From Yersinia mollaretii ATCC 43969 (lineage in GTDB: Bacteria > Pseudomonadota > Gammaproteobacteria > Enterobacterales > Enterobacteriaceae), in the NCBI RefSeq assembly GCF_013282725.1, contig NZ_CP054043.1:1860001-1924000 (forward strand): a DNA stretch of 64,000 nucleotides, in the 5' to 3' direction. A model generated the notes under the pieces. The model searched no databases and was not told the origin of the DNA. It worked only from the letters and a program-made list of their open reading frames with translations. Of the stretch, positions 20,343 through 28,150 are shown one piece after another (positions within the stretch are counted from its first letter, which is position 1; every line of letters begins with the position of its first letter). The position numbers and the translations under genes were made by a program.

Positions 20343-21500
20343 ATGATGAATACATCAAATAAGACAGAATCGCCTGCCGGGCAACTTTCGGCTCCTGCTC
20401 ACTCCGGTATCCACTTACCCGAGATATTGCGGGAGAAAGAGAATGTTAAGCGCATTTTAGTGATTAAATTACGCCATTTCGGCGATGTTCTCTTAATGAC
20501 GCCTCTCCTGAGCACACTAAAAGCCAACTACCCACAGGCAAAAATTGATGTTCTGCTGTATGGCGGTACGCAGGAGATGCTGCGGGAGAATAGCGCCGTC
20601 AATCATGCGTTTATAGTTGATCGTGGCCTCAAACATGCGGGCTTTACCGCACAAATCAGCGGCGAAAAAGCCCTGTTTACCGCATTGAAAGCGCACCATT
20701 ATGATCTCATTCTCAATTTATCTGATCAGTGGCGCGCCGCCGCCTATTGCCGCTTACTCAAACCGGGCTTCAGTATCGGTTTTCACTACCCAAAGCGGGA
20801 CACTTGGCTATGGCGCTACTGCCACTCCACCTTAGTTGAGATCCCCCATGCTGCCGAACGGCACACGGTGCTCAATAATCTCGATATCCTCGCGCCACTG
20901 CAACTGACTGACATCATCACGGATGTCACCATGTCCTATGGCCCACAGGATATTGAGCGGGTAAAACAGCTATGCCTACAGCGCAATATCCACGATTATC
21001 TCTTGATTCAGCCCTCTGCCCGCTGGAAGTTCAAAACGTGGGCCAGTGAGTCATTCAGTCAACTGATCAACCATCTCACTGAACAAGGTGAAACGGTATT
21101 GCTGACGGGGGGTAAAGATCAGACTGAACTGGACTATATCGCCGAGATTATTGCTGGATGCGCGCAACCCGAAAAAGTGATCAATTTGGCGGGCCTGTTG
21201 GCGCTGCCAGAACTGGCGGTATTGATTGATAACGCTAAGCTATTTATTGGTGTCGATTCAGTCGCAATGCATATGGCCGCGGCCTTACAAACCCCCGCCG
21301 TGGTGCTCTTTGGCCCCAGTAACCTTAACCAGTGGCATCCGTGGCAGGCCCCGCACACCCTGTTATGGGCTGGGCACTACCGAACTTTGCCACACCCCAA
21401 TGAGATAGACACCGATACCACCGATCGTTATCTGAACGCCATTCCGGTGAATGAGGTGATAGAAGCAGTGGATGCCTGGCGAGTCGCCAAAGGCCATTGA
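20343..21500 (+). CDS. waaQ: LPS core heptosyltransferase III
   Basis: Family 9 glycosyltransferase that adds the side-branch heptose to the inner core of lipopolysaccharide at the inner membrane. The N-terminal domain starts VKRILVIKLRHFGDVLL after about 35 extra residues. The C-terminal nucleotide-sugar half has LLIQPSARWKFKTW, VLLTGG and FIGVDSVAMHMAAALQTP. Similarity to E. coli WaaQ runs over the whole length. A second ATG at 20346 is equally possible. The O-antigen ligase gene follows, though the rest of a waa operon is absent. Confidence 0.9.
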   Translation: MMNTSNKTESPAGQLSAPAHSGIHLPEILREKENVKRILVIKLRHFGDVLLMTPLLSTLKANYPQAKIDVLLYGGTQEMLRENSAVNHAFIVDRGLKHAGFTAQISGEKALFTALKAHHYDLILNLSDQWRAAAYCRLLKPGFSIGFHYPKRDTWLWRYCHSTLVEIPHAAERHTVLNNLDILAPLQLTDIITDVTMSYGPQDIERVKQLCLQRNIHDYLLIQPSARWKFKTWASESFSQLINHLTEQGETVLLTGGKDQTELDYIAEIIAGCAQPEKVINLAGLLALPELAVLIDNAKLFIGVDSVAMHMAAALQTPAVVLFGPSNLNQWHPWQAPHTLLWAGHYRTLPHPNEIDTDTTDRYLNAIPVNEVIEAVDAWRVAKGH

Positions 21501-21548
21501 TGTATCAGTCGTTTTGTTTTCCCCTAACCAGCCTGAGCTGAGAGAATT

Positions 21549-22781
21549 ATGACAACTTTATCACCGGCACATCCGGTCAATCATCGCAGTGAGATGCTGA
21601 GTCGTTTCGCGGCACTCCTGTTGGGTATTGGTTTAGCAACAAATAATCAGCTGATGAATATTTCATTGGTGCTGATTGTTATCAGCCTGATTATTAATAG
21701 AAAAACACTGGATATTAAATCATTCCTCACCAGTCCACTGGTCTATCTACCGGCGGTGATGTTTGCCCTGCTGGCGCTCTCGTTGCTGTATCAGCACAAC
21801 AGCTATGGCCCTGATATGGTAGGGAAATATAAAAAACTGCTCTATGTGCTGCCATTGGCTCTGTTCTTTGTGCACCAGCCACAGTTGATTAAACGGTTTT
21901 GTGCCGGTTTTCTGGTCGCCAATGCGGTGATATTGGCCGGAACATTAATGGTTGGGGTGTTGCATATTCCGCTGAGCGGCGTCGATCCGACCAATCCCAC
22001 CATCTTTAAACTGCAAATTACCCAAAACTTCTTTATGGCACTGGCGGCTTTACTTTGGTTGGCGCTAGCGTTCAACAGTCAGGGCTGGAAGCGCTGGGGT
22101 TATGGCCTACTGGTGGTCGCGGCCAGTTACAGCATTCTGTTCTTGATACTGGGCAGAACCGGTTATGTGGCGCTGGTAGTAGGGTTAGGTGTGTGGCTCT
22201 TCTTCTCGCTGGGCAATCGGCAGCGGTTGACCTTAGTGGTGCTCGGTATCGTGGCTTTCACCGCCTTGGTCTTTATCCCCAATAAAGCAACTGACCGTAT
22301 CGTGCAGGGCGTGAATGAAATAAAAGTCTGTGTTGCCGCGTCATCAGGTGATGCCTATGAGGCTTGCAGCTCCTCAATGGGGCAGCGTTCCGCTTTTGCC
22401 ATTGAGGCCAGCCGGTTAATTAAGGAAGCCCCTATTTTAGGTCATGGTGCGGGGGGATTTTATTATGGAAACCCGGAAACTGGCTATTCAGTGAATAACC
22501 CACATAATGAATATCTTATCGAAACAATTCATTCAGGAGTCATTGGTCTGTTGATATTCCTGGCGTGGATTGTTTGTTGCTATCGCGTCATTTGGCAACA
22601 AACCCCGCTGTTACGTAATGTGCTACTGGCGGTATTGACCAGCTATATGGCGTGTAACTTCTTCAACTCATTCCTGCTGGATTCATCTGAAGGCCATCTG
22701 TTTATGATTTTCGTGGCGATTCTGGCGGGTTATTCCGTCGCGGGTTCTCAGCCAGTATCGGATAAGCGGCTGACGAAATAG
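21549..22781 (+). CDS. waaL: O-antigen ligase
   Basis: Polytopic inner-membrane protein that transfers undecaprenyl-linked O-antigen to lipid A-core on the periplasmic face. About ten to twelve hydrophobic segments are visible. The large periplasmic loop with a charged segment is followed by NNPHNEYL, the conserved histidine motif of the Wzy_C/WaaL family. The loop also holds three cysteines (KVCVAAS, YEACSSS region). It follows waaQ by 48 bases and ends before a strong terminator. Confidence 0.9.
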   Translation: MTTLSPAHPVNHRSEMLSRFAALLLGIGLATNNQLMNISLVLIVISLIINRKTLDIKSFLTSPLVYLPAVMFALLALSLLYQHNSYGPDMVGKYKKLLYVLPLALFFVHQPQLIKRFCAGFLVANAVILAGTLMVGVLHIPLSGVDPTNPTIFKLQITQNFFMALAALLWLALAFNSQGWKRWGYGLLVVAASYSILFLILGRTGYVALVVGLGVWLFFSLGNRQRLTLVVLGIVAFTALVFIPNKATDRIVQGVNEIKVCVAASSGDAYEACSSSMGQRSAFAIEASRLIKEAPILGHGAGGFYYGNPETGYSVNNPHNEYLIETIHSGVIGLLIFLAWIVCCYRVIWQQTPLLRNVLLAVLTSYMACNFFNSFLLDSSEGHLFMIFVAILAGYSVAGSQPVSDKRLTK

Positions 22782-22814
22782 CGCATACTTCTCGCGAAAT
22801 ATAATATGCTAAAT

Positions 22815-22842
22815 AACGGCTCTCTTAATGGGAGCCGTTTTT
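22815..22842 (+). terminator. Terminator of waaQ-waaL
   Basis: AACGGCTC (22815-22822) pairs perfectly with GAGCCGTT (22832-22839), followed by TTT. The stem can extend further into the loop. Confidence 0.8.
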
Positions 22843-23180
22843 CGTTGGATTCTTTTTTATGTCATGAGTATTAAGCCGGCTAAGATAATTCACACATAAA
22901 TCCCAACATTAAATTCCTACATCTTGTCAGATATTTCAACATGCAATATCAATATCTCTAATGTCACAATTATCAGAGGACATATTACTCCATTTTATAA
23001 AAAGAAAAATGCAGAGGGTAAATGCTGTCATGATCTGATTATGGCGAACGAGAAATGGCTAAATGAAGACCCATCAATGTGAGCTAATAGAGAGTTTTAA
23101 TAAGATATGGCCTATTTTTCGATAAGGCTGATTGCTTTTTAATTAATTGAAAATAATAGATATTTTATTTTTGATTGTTA

Positions 23181-23199
23181 AGGCTTAACTGTTAAGCCT
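23181..23199. promoter_or_regulatory. Perfect palindrome AGGCTTAA-CTG-TTAAGCCT
   Basis: Eight-base perfect arms around a three-base centre, with no T-run on the plus strand. It lies 25 bases before the mini-ORF and 400 bases before the antiporter gene. An operator function is possible; the binding protein is unknown. Confidence 0.5.
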
Positions 23200-23223
23200 A
23201 GACCAAGAATTTATGGAGGGCAA

Positions 23224-23343
23224 GTGAGTTTCACTCTGACGGACTTAGCTATTATTGACCAAATCGGCAGGCAAGAATGTTCTCAAATAACAATTTGCAT
23301 TAAAACAGAATTCTATGCTAACGGAGTGCCACTAGCGCAGTGA
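23224..23343 (+). CDS. Possible 39-residue small protein or leader peptide
   Basis: A GTG codon at 23224 is preceded by GGAGGGCAA, a very strong ribosome-binding site for such a gene-poor stretch. The frame reads MSFTLTDLAIIDQIGRQEC, then SQITICIKTEFYANGVPLAQ, before a TGA stop. It has no membrane segment and no family I know. It could be a small regulatory protein, a leader of the arginine operon, or chance. Confidence 0.3.
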   Translation: MSFTLTDLAIIDQIGRQECSQITICIKTEFYANGVPLAQ

Positions 23344-23380
23344 ATTAAGCCAATGAACTGTTTTATGAATAGATAAAATC

Positions 23381-23394
23381 ATGATTTCGATCAC
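23381..23394. promoter_or_regulatory. FNR/CRP-like site upstream of the arginine operon
   Basis: ATGAT-TTCG-ATCAC differs from the FNR consensus TTGAT-N4-ATCAA by one base in each half. It lies about 205 bases before the antiporter start. Arginine deiminase operons are commonly induced without oxygen through FNR-type regulators, so the site is plausible, but the assignment rests on this match alone. Confidence 0.4.
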
Positions 23395-23600
23395 TATTAA
23401 GAAATTCTGATGTATGTAATAATTTTTTCAATAATTTACAGATTTTAATCTTTGGTCTACTTTCTCGACATTATGCAATAATTTTAAAGGACGCTATGAT
23501 AACTATGTATTTATATTGATAAGTGGGTGTGGGCGAATCTGTTTGTGGGATAAACAGAATTTACATTTAACGTAATTTATCCAACGTCACTGAGATCATC

Positions 23601-25109
23601 ATGGCCAATTCATCTGCGAATAAATTATCTTTACCGGCCCTAACCTCATTAGTGGTTGGGTCAATGATCGGGGCGGGTATATTTTCATTACCCGCGACAT
23701 TTGGACGAGCGACGGGGGGATTTGGCGCACTTATTGCCTGGTGTATCGCCGGCGGTGGGATGTTAATGCTGGCTTTTGTTTTTCAAACATTGGCGCAGCG
23801 CAAACCTAATCTTGATTCCGGTGTATTCATTTACGCCAAAGAGGGCTTCGGAGATTATCTTGGTTTTGCCTCGGCATTAGGTTTTTGGGCCGGGACCTGT
23901 ATTGGTAACGTCTCTTACTTCGTGCTGATCAAATCAACGCTCGGGGCATTCTTCCCAATATTTGGTGATGGCAATACTATTCCCGCGGTATTAGTCGCCT
24001 CCGTTATTTTATGGGGATTCCATATCCTGATATTGCGGGGGGTTAAAGAAGCCGCTGCCATTAATACCATTGCCACCTTCGCAAAAATAATTCCCATCTT
24101 CATTTTCGTCATCGTGCTGATCTTTGCCTTTAAAGGCGATGTGTTCGCACTGAACTTCTGGGGTACACCTGATGTGGTGAAGAGTGTTGATCTCTCACAC
24201 CTAAATGATTACGGCTATGTTGGTCATGCGGCGGCAGTCATGCCGGTGGTAGCTGAACCTGAGTCTCTCTTCTCCCAAGTCCGTAGCACTATGCTGGTCA
24301 CCGTCTTTGTCTTCTTAGGCATCGAAGGGGCGAGTGTCTATTCACGTTATGCCAAAGAGCGCAGCCATGTGGGTATCGCTACCGTGCTGGGTTTCATCGG
24401 TGTGCTCTGTCTGTTGGTGCTGATTACCATGTTGTCTTACGGCGTGCTGCTGCGCCCTGATCTGGCGGCATTACGTCAGCCATCCATGGCGGGTGTACTG
24501 GAAGCTATCGTCGGCCGCTGGGGGGCGATCTTCATCAGTATTGGCCTGATTATCTCGGTATTGGGGGCTTATTTATCCTGGTCACTGTTGGCTGCGGAAG
24601 TGTTGTTCTCTGCCGCCAAGAGTAAAAGCATGCCCAAAGTCTTCGGCACGGAAAACAGCAATGCTGTCCCTTCTGCGGCGGTTTGGCTGACCAATATCTT
24701 TATTCAAGTGTTCTTAATTCTGACACTGTTTACTGATTATGCTTTCCAATTGGCCTTGGAGTTAACCAGCTCACTCACCTTGATTCCTTATTTGTTGGTG
24801 GGGGCTTACGGGTTAAAACTGGCATGGACCGGTGAAACTTACGAAACCAACAAACAAGGTCACAGAAAAGATCTCATTTTTGCCCTGATTGCGACTTTCT
24901 ACTCTGCACTGATGATCTACGCCGGTGGCATGAAATACCTGTTGCTGTCGGCCATTATTTACGGCCCAGGCACAATTTTGTATCTCATTGCCAAACGTGA
25001 ACAGCATCAAAAAGCCTTTAATAGCTACGAAAGAATACTGTTTATTGTTCTGATTGTTGCTGCGGTTGCTGCGATATATAGCATCGCCACTGGAATTATC
25101 ACCATATAA
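23601..25109 (+). CDS. arcD: Arginine antiporter (ArcD-like, APC superfamily)
   Basis: Inner-membrane amino acid exchanger of 502 residues with about twelve helices. The first helix carries the APC signature GSMIGAGIFSLPATFG, and FVFLGIEGASVYSRYA is the usual substrate-site helix 6. The closest class is arginine/ornithine or arginine/agmatine antiporters. The arginine deiminase gene follows 15 bases later, so it most likely imports arginine for that enzyme. With no ornithine carbamoyltransferase beside it, exchange for citrulline is possible. The intergenic region upstream is about 800 bases. Confidence 0.85.
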   Translation: MANSSANKLSLPALTSLVVGSMIGAGIFSLPATFGRATGGFGALIAWCIAGGGMLMLAFVFQTLAQRKPNLDSGVFIYAKEGFGDYLGFASALGFWAGTCIGNVSYFVLIKSTLGAFFPIFGDGNTIPAVLVASVILWGFHILILRGVKEAAAINTIATFAKIIPIFIFVIVLIFAFKGDVFALNFWGTPDVVKSVDLSHLNDYGYVGHAAAVMPVVAEPESLFSQVRSTMLVTVFVFLGIEGASVYSRYAKERSHVGIATVLGFIGVLCLLVLITMLSYGVLLRPDLAALRQPSMAGVLEAIVGRWGAIFISIGLIISVLGAYLSWSLLAAEVLFSAAKSKSMPKVFGTENSNAVPSAAVWLTNIFIQVFLILTLFTDYAFQLALELTSSLTLIPYLLVGAYGLKLAWTGETYETNKQGHRKDLIFALIATFYSALMIYAGGMKYLLLSAIIYGPGTILYLIAKREQHQKAFNSYERILFIVLIVAAVAAIYSIATGIITI

Positions 25110-25124
25110 TTTATTGGAGTTCTT

Positions 25125-26408
25125 ATGTCAGATAAAGCTAAGAAAACTCACGCCAAGACCAAGTTTGGCGTTCACTCTGAAGTCGGGCAACTGCATAAAG
25201 TGATGGTTTGCGCCCCCGGTCGCGCCCATAACCGCCTGACTCCCAGTAATTGCGATGAATTATTATTTGATGACGTGCTGTGGGTAGAAAGAGCCAAGCG
25301 AGACCACTTCGATTTTATGACTAAAATGCGCGAACGTGGTGTCGACGTGGTTGAGATGCACAATCTGCTGGCCGAAACAGTCGCCATTCCCGCCGCGAAA
25401 AAATGGATTCTGGATCAGCAAATTGTGCCCAATGAGGTGTCACTGGGCATCCTGCATGAAACGCGCAGCTATCTGGAAAGTCTGGAACCGCGCGTGTTAG
25501 CTGAAGTGCTGATTGGCGGCTTATCGACTACTGAACTGCATAATGACGGCAAATGCGACAAAGAAGAACTTAAGCTGATTCGCGAAGCCGTTGGCATCAC
25601 TGAATATCTGTTGCCGCCGCTGCCCAATACCCTCTACACCCGCGACACCACCTGCTGGATCTACGGCGGCGTCACACTGAACCCACTGTATTGGCCGGCG
25701 CGTCATGAAGAGACCATCCTGACCACGGCTATCTACAAATTCCACCCTGACTTTGGCGACGCCAATGTGAAGGTGTGGTGGGGTGACCCGACACAGCATC
25801 ATGGTTCCGCGACACTGGAAGGCGGCGATGTGATGCCGATTGGCAACAAAACGGTGTTGATCGGCATGAGTGAGCGCACCTCGCATCAGGCGATCACCCA
25901 GTTGGCCCAATCGCTGTTTAAACAGAGTGAAGGGCAGGTGGAGCGCGTCATGATTGCCGCCATGCCTAAACTGCGTGCTGCCATGCATTTGGATACGGTG
26001 TTCACTTTCTGCGACCGCGATGTGGTGACACTGTATCCGGCGATTGTGAACCAGATTCAAACCTTCTCACTGCGCCCAGATAATGGCCCGACCGGCATTA
26101 AATTAAGCCGCGATAAAGGCACCTTTGTTGAGGCGGTTGCTGGGGCATTGAACCTGAAAAAACTGCGTGTGGTGGAGACGGAAGGTAACGACTACGACAC
26201 CGAACGTCAGCAGTGGGACAGTGGTAACAATATGGTTGCACTCTCTCCGGGTGTGGTGCTGGCCTATGACCGCAATACCAAAACTAACACCCAGTTACGT
26301 AAAGAAGGGGTGGAAGTGATTGAGATTGTGGGCAGTGAATTAGGCCGTGGGCGCGGGGGCGGTCACTGTATGACTTGTCCTATTATTCGGGATGCCGTCG
26401 ACTACTAA
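25125..26408 (+). CDS. arcA: Arginine deiminase
   Basis: Hydrolyses L-arginine to L-citrulline and ammonia in the cytoplasm, which can raise internal pH under acid stress. The guanidino-modifying-enzyme fold is visible in [18 protein letters not shown] at the N-terminus and [22 protein letters not shown] holds catalytic His and Asp. The active-site Cys is in GGGHCMTCP near the C-terminus. Length 427 is slightly above the usual 405-420. A typical AGG/GGAG site precedes the ATG. The partners arcB and arcC are not in this window. Confidence 0.95.
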   Translation: MSDKAKKTHAKTKFGVHSEVGQLHKVMVCAPGRAHNRLTPSNCDELLFDDVLWVERAKRDHFDFMTKMRERGVDVVEMHNLLAETVAIPAAKKWILDQQIVPNEVSLGILHETRSYLESLEPRVLAEVLIGGLSTTELHNDGKCDKEELKLIREAVGITEYLLPPLPNTLYTRDTTCWIYGGVTLNPLYWPARHEETILTTAIYKFHPDFGDANVKVWWGDPTQHHGSATLEGGDVMPIGNKTVLIGMSERTSHQAITQLAQSLFKQSEGQVERVMIAAMPKLRAAMHLDTVFTFCDRDVVTLYPAIVNQIQTFSLRPDNGPTGIKLSRDKGTFVEAVAGALNLKKLRVVETEGNDYDTERQQWDSGNNMVALSPGVVLAYDRNTKTNTQLRKEGVEVIEIVGSELGRGRGGGHCMTCPIIRDAVDY

Positions 26409-26410
26409 TG

Positions 26411-26656
26411 CCTTTGCCCTTGACGCTGCAGGGGTGTTAGCTGCGCTCACTTACCCGAATCACTTACTTGAGTCAGCTCATCGGGGTGCGTTTGCTGGCT
26501 GCCTACCTGCAACGCCAATGGCTTCGGCCTTGCCCTTTGCCCTTGACGCTGCAGGGTTGTTAGCTGCGCGCACTTACCCGAATCACTGACTTGAGTCAGC
26601 TCATCGGGATGCGTTTGCTGGCTGCCTACCTGCAACATCAATGGCTTTGGGCATCG
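26411..26656. repeat. Two tandem 123-bp repeats (26411-26533 and 26534-26656)
   Basis: Both copies begin CCTTTGCCCTTGACGCTGCA and run through GGCTGCCTACCTGCAAC to AATGGCTT with only a few differences. Each contains an internal stem: CCCGA...TCGGG around CTGACT-TG-AGTCAG in copy 2, with one change in copy 1. The form resembles the palindromic intergenic repeats scattered through Yersinia and Serratia genomes. They sit directly behind arcA and may stabilise its mRNA. Confidence 0.8.
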
Positions 26657-26692
26657 ATTGGATTGATTAACATAACTGCTCTTAAAAAAATT

Positions 26693-26741
26693 GCCGATAG
26701 TGAGTAGCCGCTGCGTAGCGCTATCTTGCTATCGGCGTTTT
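26693..26741 (+). terminator. Terminator behind the arginine operon
   Basis: GCCGATAG (26693-26700) pairs exactly with CTATCGGC (26729-26736), followed by GTTTT. The 28-base loop can itself pair in part (AGCGC elements). Confidence 0.6.
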
Positions 26742-26782
26742 AATGCTGAAATGTGATGGACTGAAACGAAAAGGATTATCGA

Positions 26783-27022
26783 GTGAAATATGTTTATGGT
26801 GTGTGTTTTTTGCTGATCGTGACATTGACGACACTCTTTGCCTTCCAAAATAGCGGTGCGGTGAACTTATCTTTACTTTTCACGCAAATAACACTACCCA
26901 TTTCGGTGCTAATTGTGCTGATCTACTTTTTGGGAATGTTTACTGGGGGATTATTAATCACACTAATAAGAGCGCTGGTGCGCAATCTGGCGCAGAAAAC
27001 AGATAAAAAAAGTGTGAGATAA
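26783..27022 (+). CDS. LapA-like (DUF1049) small membrane protein
   Basis: Protein of 79 residues with two hydrophobic helices (about residues 3-21 and 38-63) separated by a short polar stretch, the layout of the LapA domain. The sequence FAFQNSGAVNLSLLF is close to the family pattern of LapA. The C-terminus is basic. E. coli LapA works with LapB in control of lipopolysaccharide synthesis, but this is a paralogue in a different place, 45 bases before an efflux operon, so that role should not be assumed. AAAGGA precedes the start. Confidence 0.8.
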   Translation: MKYVYGVCFLLIVTLTTLFAFQNSGAVNLSLLFTQITLPISVLIVLIYFLGMFTGGLLITLIRALVRNLAQKTDKKSVR

Positions 27023-27067
27023 CTAATCTACAATAATTATTAAAATCTGACTCAATGAGATCTTATA

Positions 27068-28150
27068 GTGAAGATAAAAACAATAGTCACTCTGCTAGTC
27101 ACGTTTCTACTCGCAGCCTGCGACAGAACTCCCCCTGAAGTCGTAGAAAGTGTACGTCCGGTAAAAATATTTATCGTCGAAGACAGCGGGCAAAATGGGA
27201 CGCGTTATTTCCCCGCGCGCTTACAAGCTGGCGATGAAACCCAACTCTCCTTTAAGCGCAGTGGGCAACTGCAACAGTTGTTGGTGCGTGAAGGCGAGCA
27301 GGTGAAAAAAGGCCAGACTATCGCCAAGCTCAACGACACTGATCTGAACTTACGTGTTCGCGATCGCCAATCAACCTTTAATCTGGCCCGCGATCAATTC
27401 AACCGATTCAATACGTTGCAAGGCCAACGTGCGGTCTCCCGTGCCGAATTAGATGTTCGCCGCGCTGAGATGGAGTCCGCCCGTGCGGGTCTGGAAATTG
27501 CGCAAAAAGAGCTCAGTGATGCGACCATCACCGCCCCCTTTGATGGCATCATCGCCAATGTGAGTGCGCGTAACCATCAAGTCATGGCCCCCGGTCAGGC
27601 GGTGGCGACATTAAGTGCGCTGGATACCTTAGATGTGGTGTTCAGTGTGCCAGAGCGCCTGTTTACCACACTGGACATCAGCAATCGCAACTACAAGCCA
27701 ACGGTGCTACTCAACCACCTGCCGGGGCGCGAATTTATTGCTGAATATAAAGAACATACCACCTCGACCAGCTCTGCTTCGCAGACTTTCCAAGTCACTC
27801 TGACCATGAAGCGCCCGGCGGATATGCCCCTGCTTTCGGGTATCAGTGGTCGGGTAAGAATCAACTCCGGCAACCTGTCTGGCACTGACCACCCGACCAT
27901 TGTGGTGCCGGTGGAAGCGGTGTTTAACCCTGACAATACCCAGTTAAATGATGCGCGGGTATGGGTTATCAAAAATGATGACGGCCAGATGCACGTTGAA
28001 GAGCGCAAAGTGCAGGTGGGCCAACTGACAGAGAACGGCATTCAAGTGACCTCCGGCTTAGTTGATGGCGAACAAATCGTCGCCGCAGGCACCGGTGAGC
28101 TTCGTCCAAATCAAGTGGTTCGGGCTTGGGTTCGTGAGCGAGGTCTCTGA
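27068..28150 (+). CDS. RND efflux periplasmic adaptor (lipoprotein)
   Basis: Membrane-fusion protein that links an RND pump to an outer-membrane channel. It starts with a lipoprotein signal peptide (lipobox LLAAC, Cys18). The lipoyl half-motifs GQLQQLLVREGEQVKKGQ and ATITAPFDGIIANV flank a helical hairpin at about residues 95-150. The C-terminal barrel and proximal domains follow (VVPVEAVFN). The last codon overlaps the pump start (TGATG), so both are co-translated. No outer-membrane channel gene is adjacent; TolC may serve. Confidence 0.9.
   Translation: MKIKTIVTLLVTFLLAACDRTPPEVVESVRPVKIFIVEDSGQNGTRYFPARLQAGDETQLSFKRSGQLQQLLVREGEQVKKGQTIAKLNDTDLNLRVRDRQSTFNLARDQFNRFNTLQGQRAVSRAELDVRRAEMESARAGLEIAQKELSDATITAPFDGIIANVSARNHQVMAPGQAVATLSALDTLDVVFSVPERLFTTLDISNRNYKPTVLLNHLPGREFIAEYKEHTTSTSSASQTFQVTLTMKRPADMPLLSGISGRVRINSGNLSGTDHPTIVVPVEAVFNPDNTQLNDARVWVIKNDDGQMHVEERKVQVGQLTENGIQVTSGLVDGEQIVAAGTGELRPNQVVRAWVRERGL

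Larger units (their letters stand above)
22843..23600. other. Long A+T-rich intergenic region upstream of the arginine genes
   Basis: No gene of normal size is present. An open stretch without a start codon (about 22891-23082, ending NEKWLNEDPSM) may be debris of a lost gene; I do not recognise it. The part from 23160 holds the palindrome at 23181, the mini-ORF at 23224 and the FNR-like site at 23381. All could control the arginine operon, whose leader would be long. Confidence 0.45.

Noticed and set aside
25521..26060. 179-codon minus-strand frame inside arcA
   Set aside because: Antisense shadow of a strongly conserved enzyme, no start signal.
26392..26641. Short frames on both strands in the tandem repeat with repeated peptides
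   Set aside because: The repeated peptide text comes from the 123-bp DNA repeat, not from a repeat protein; there is no ribosome site.
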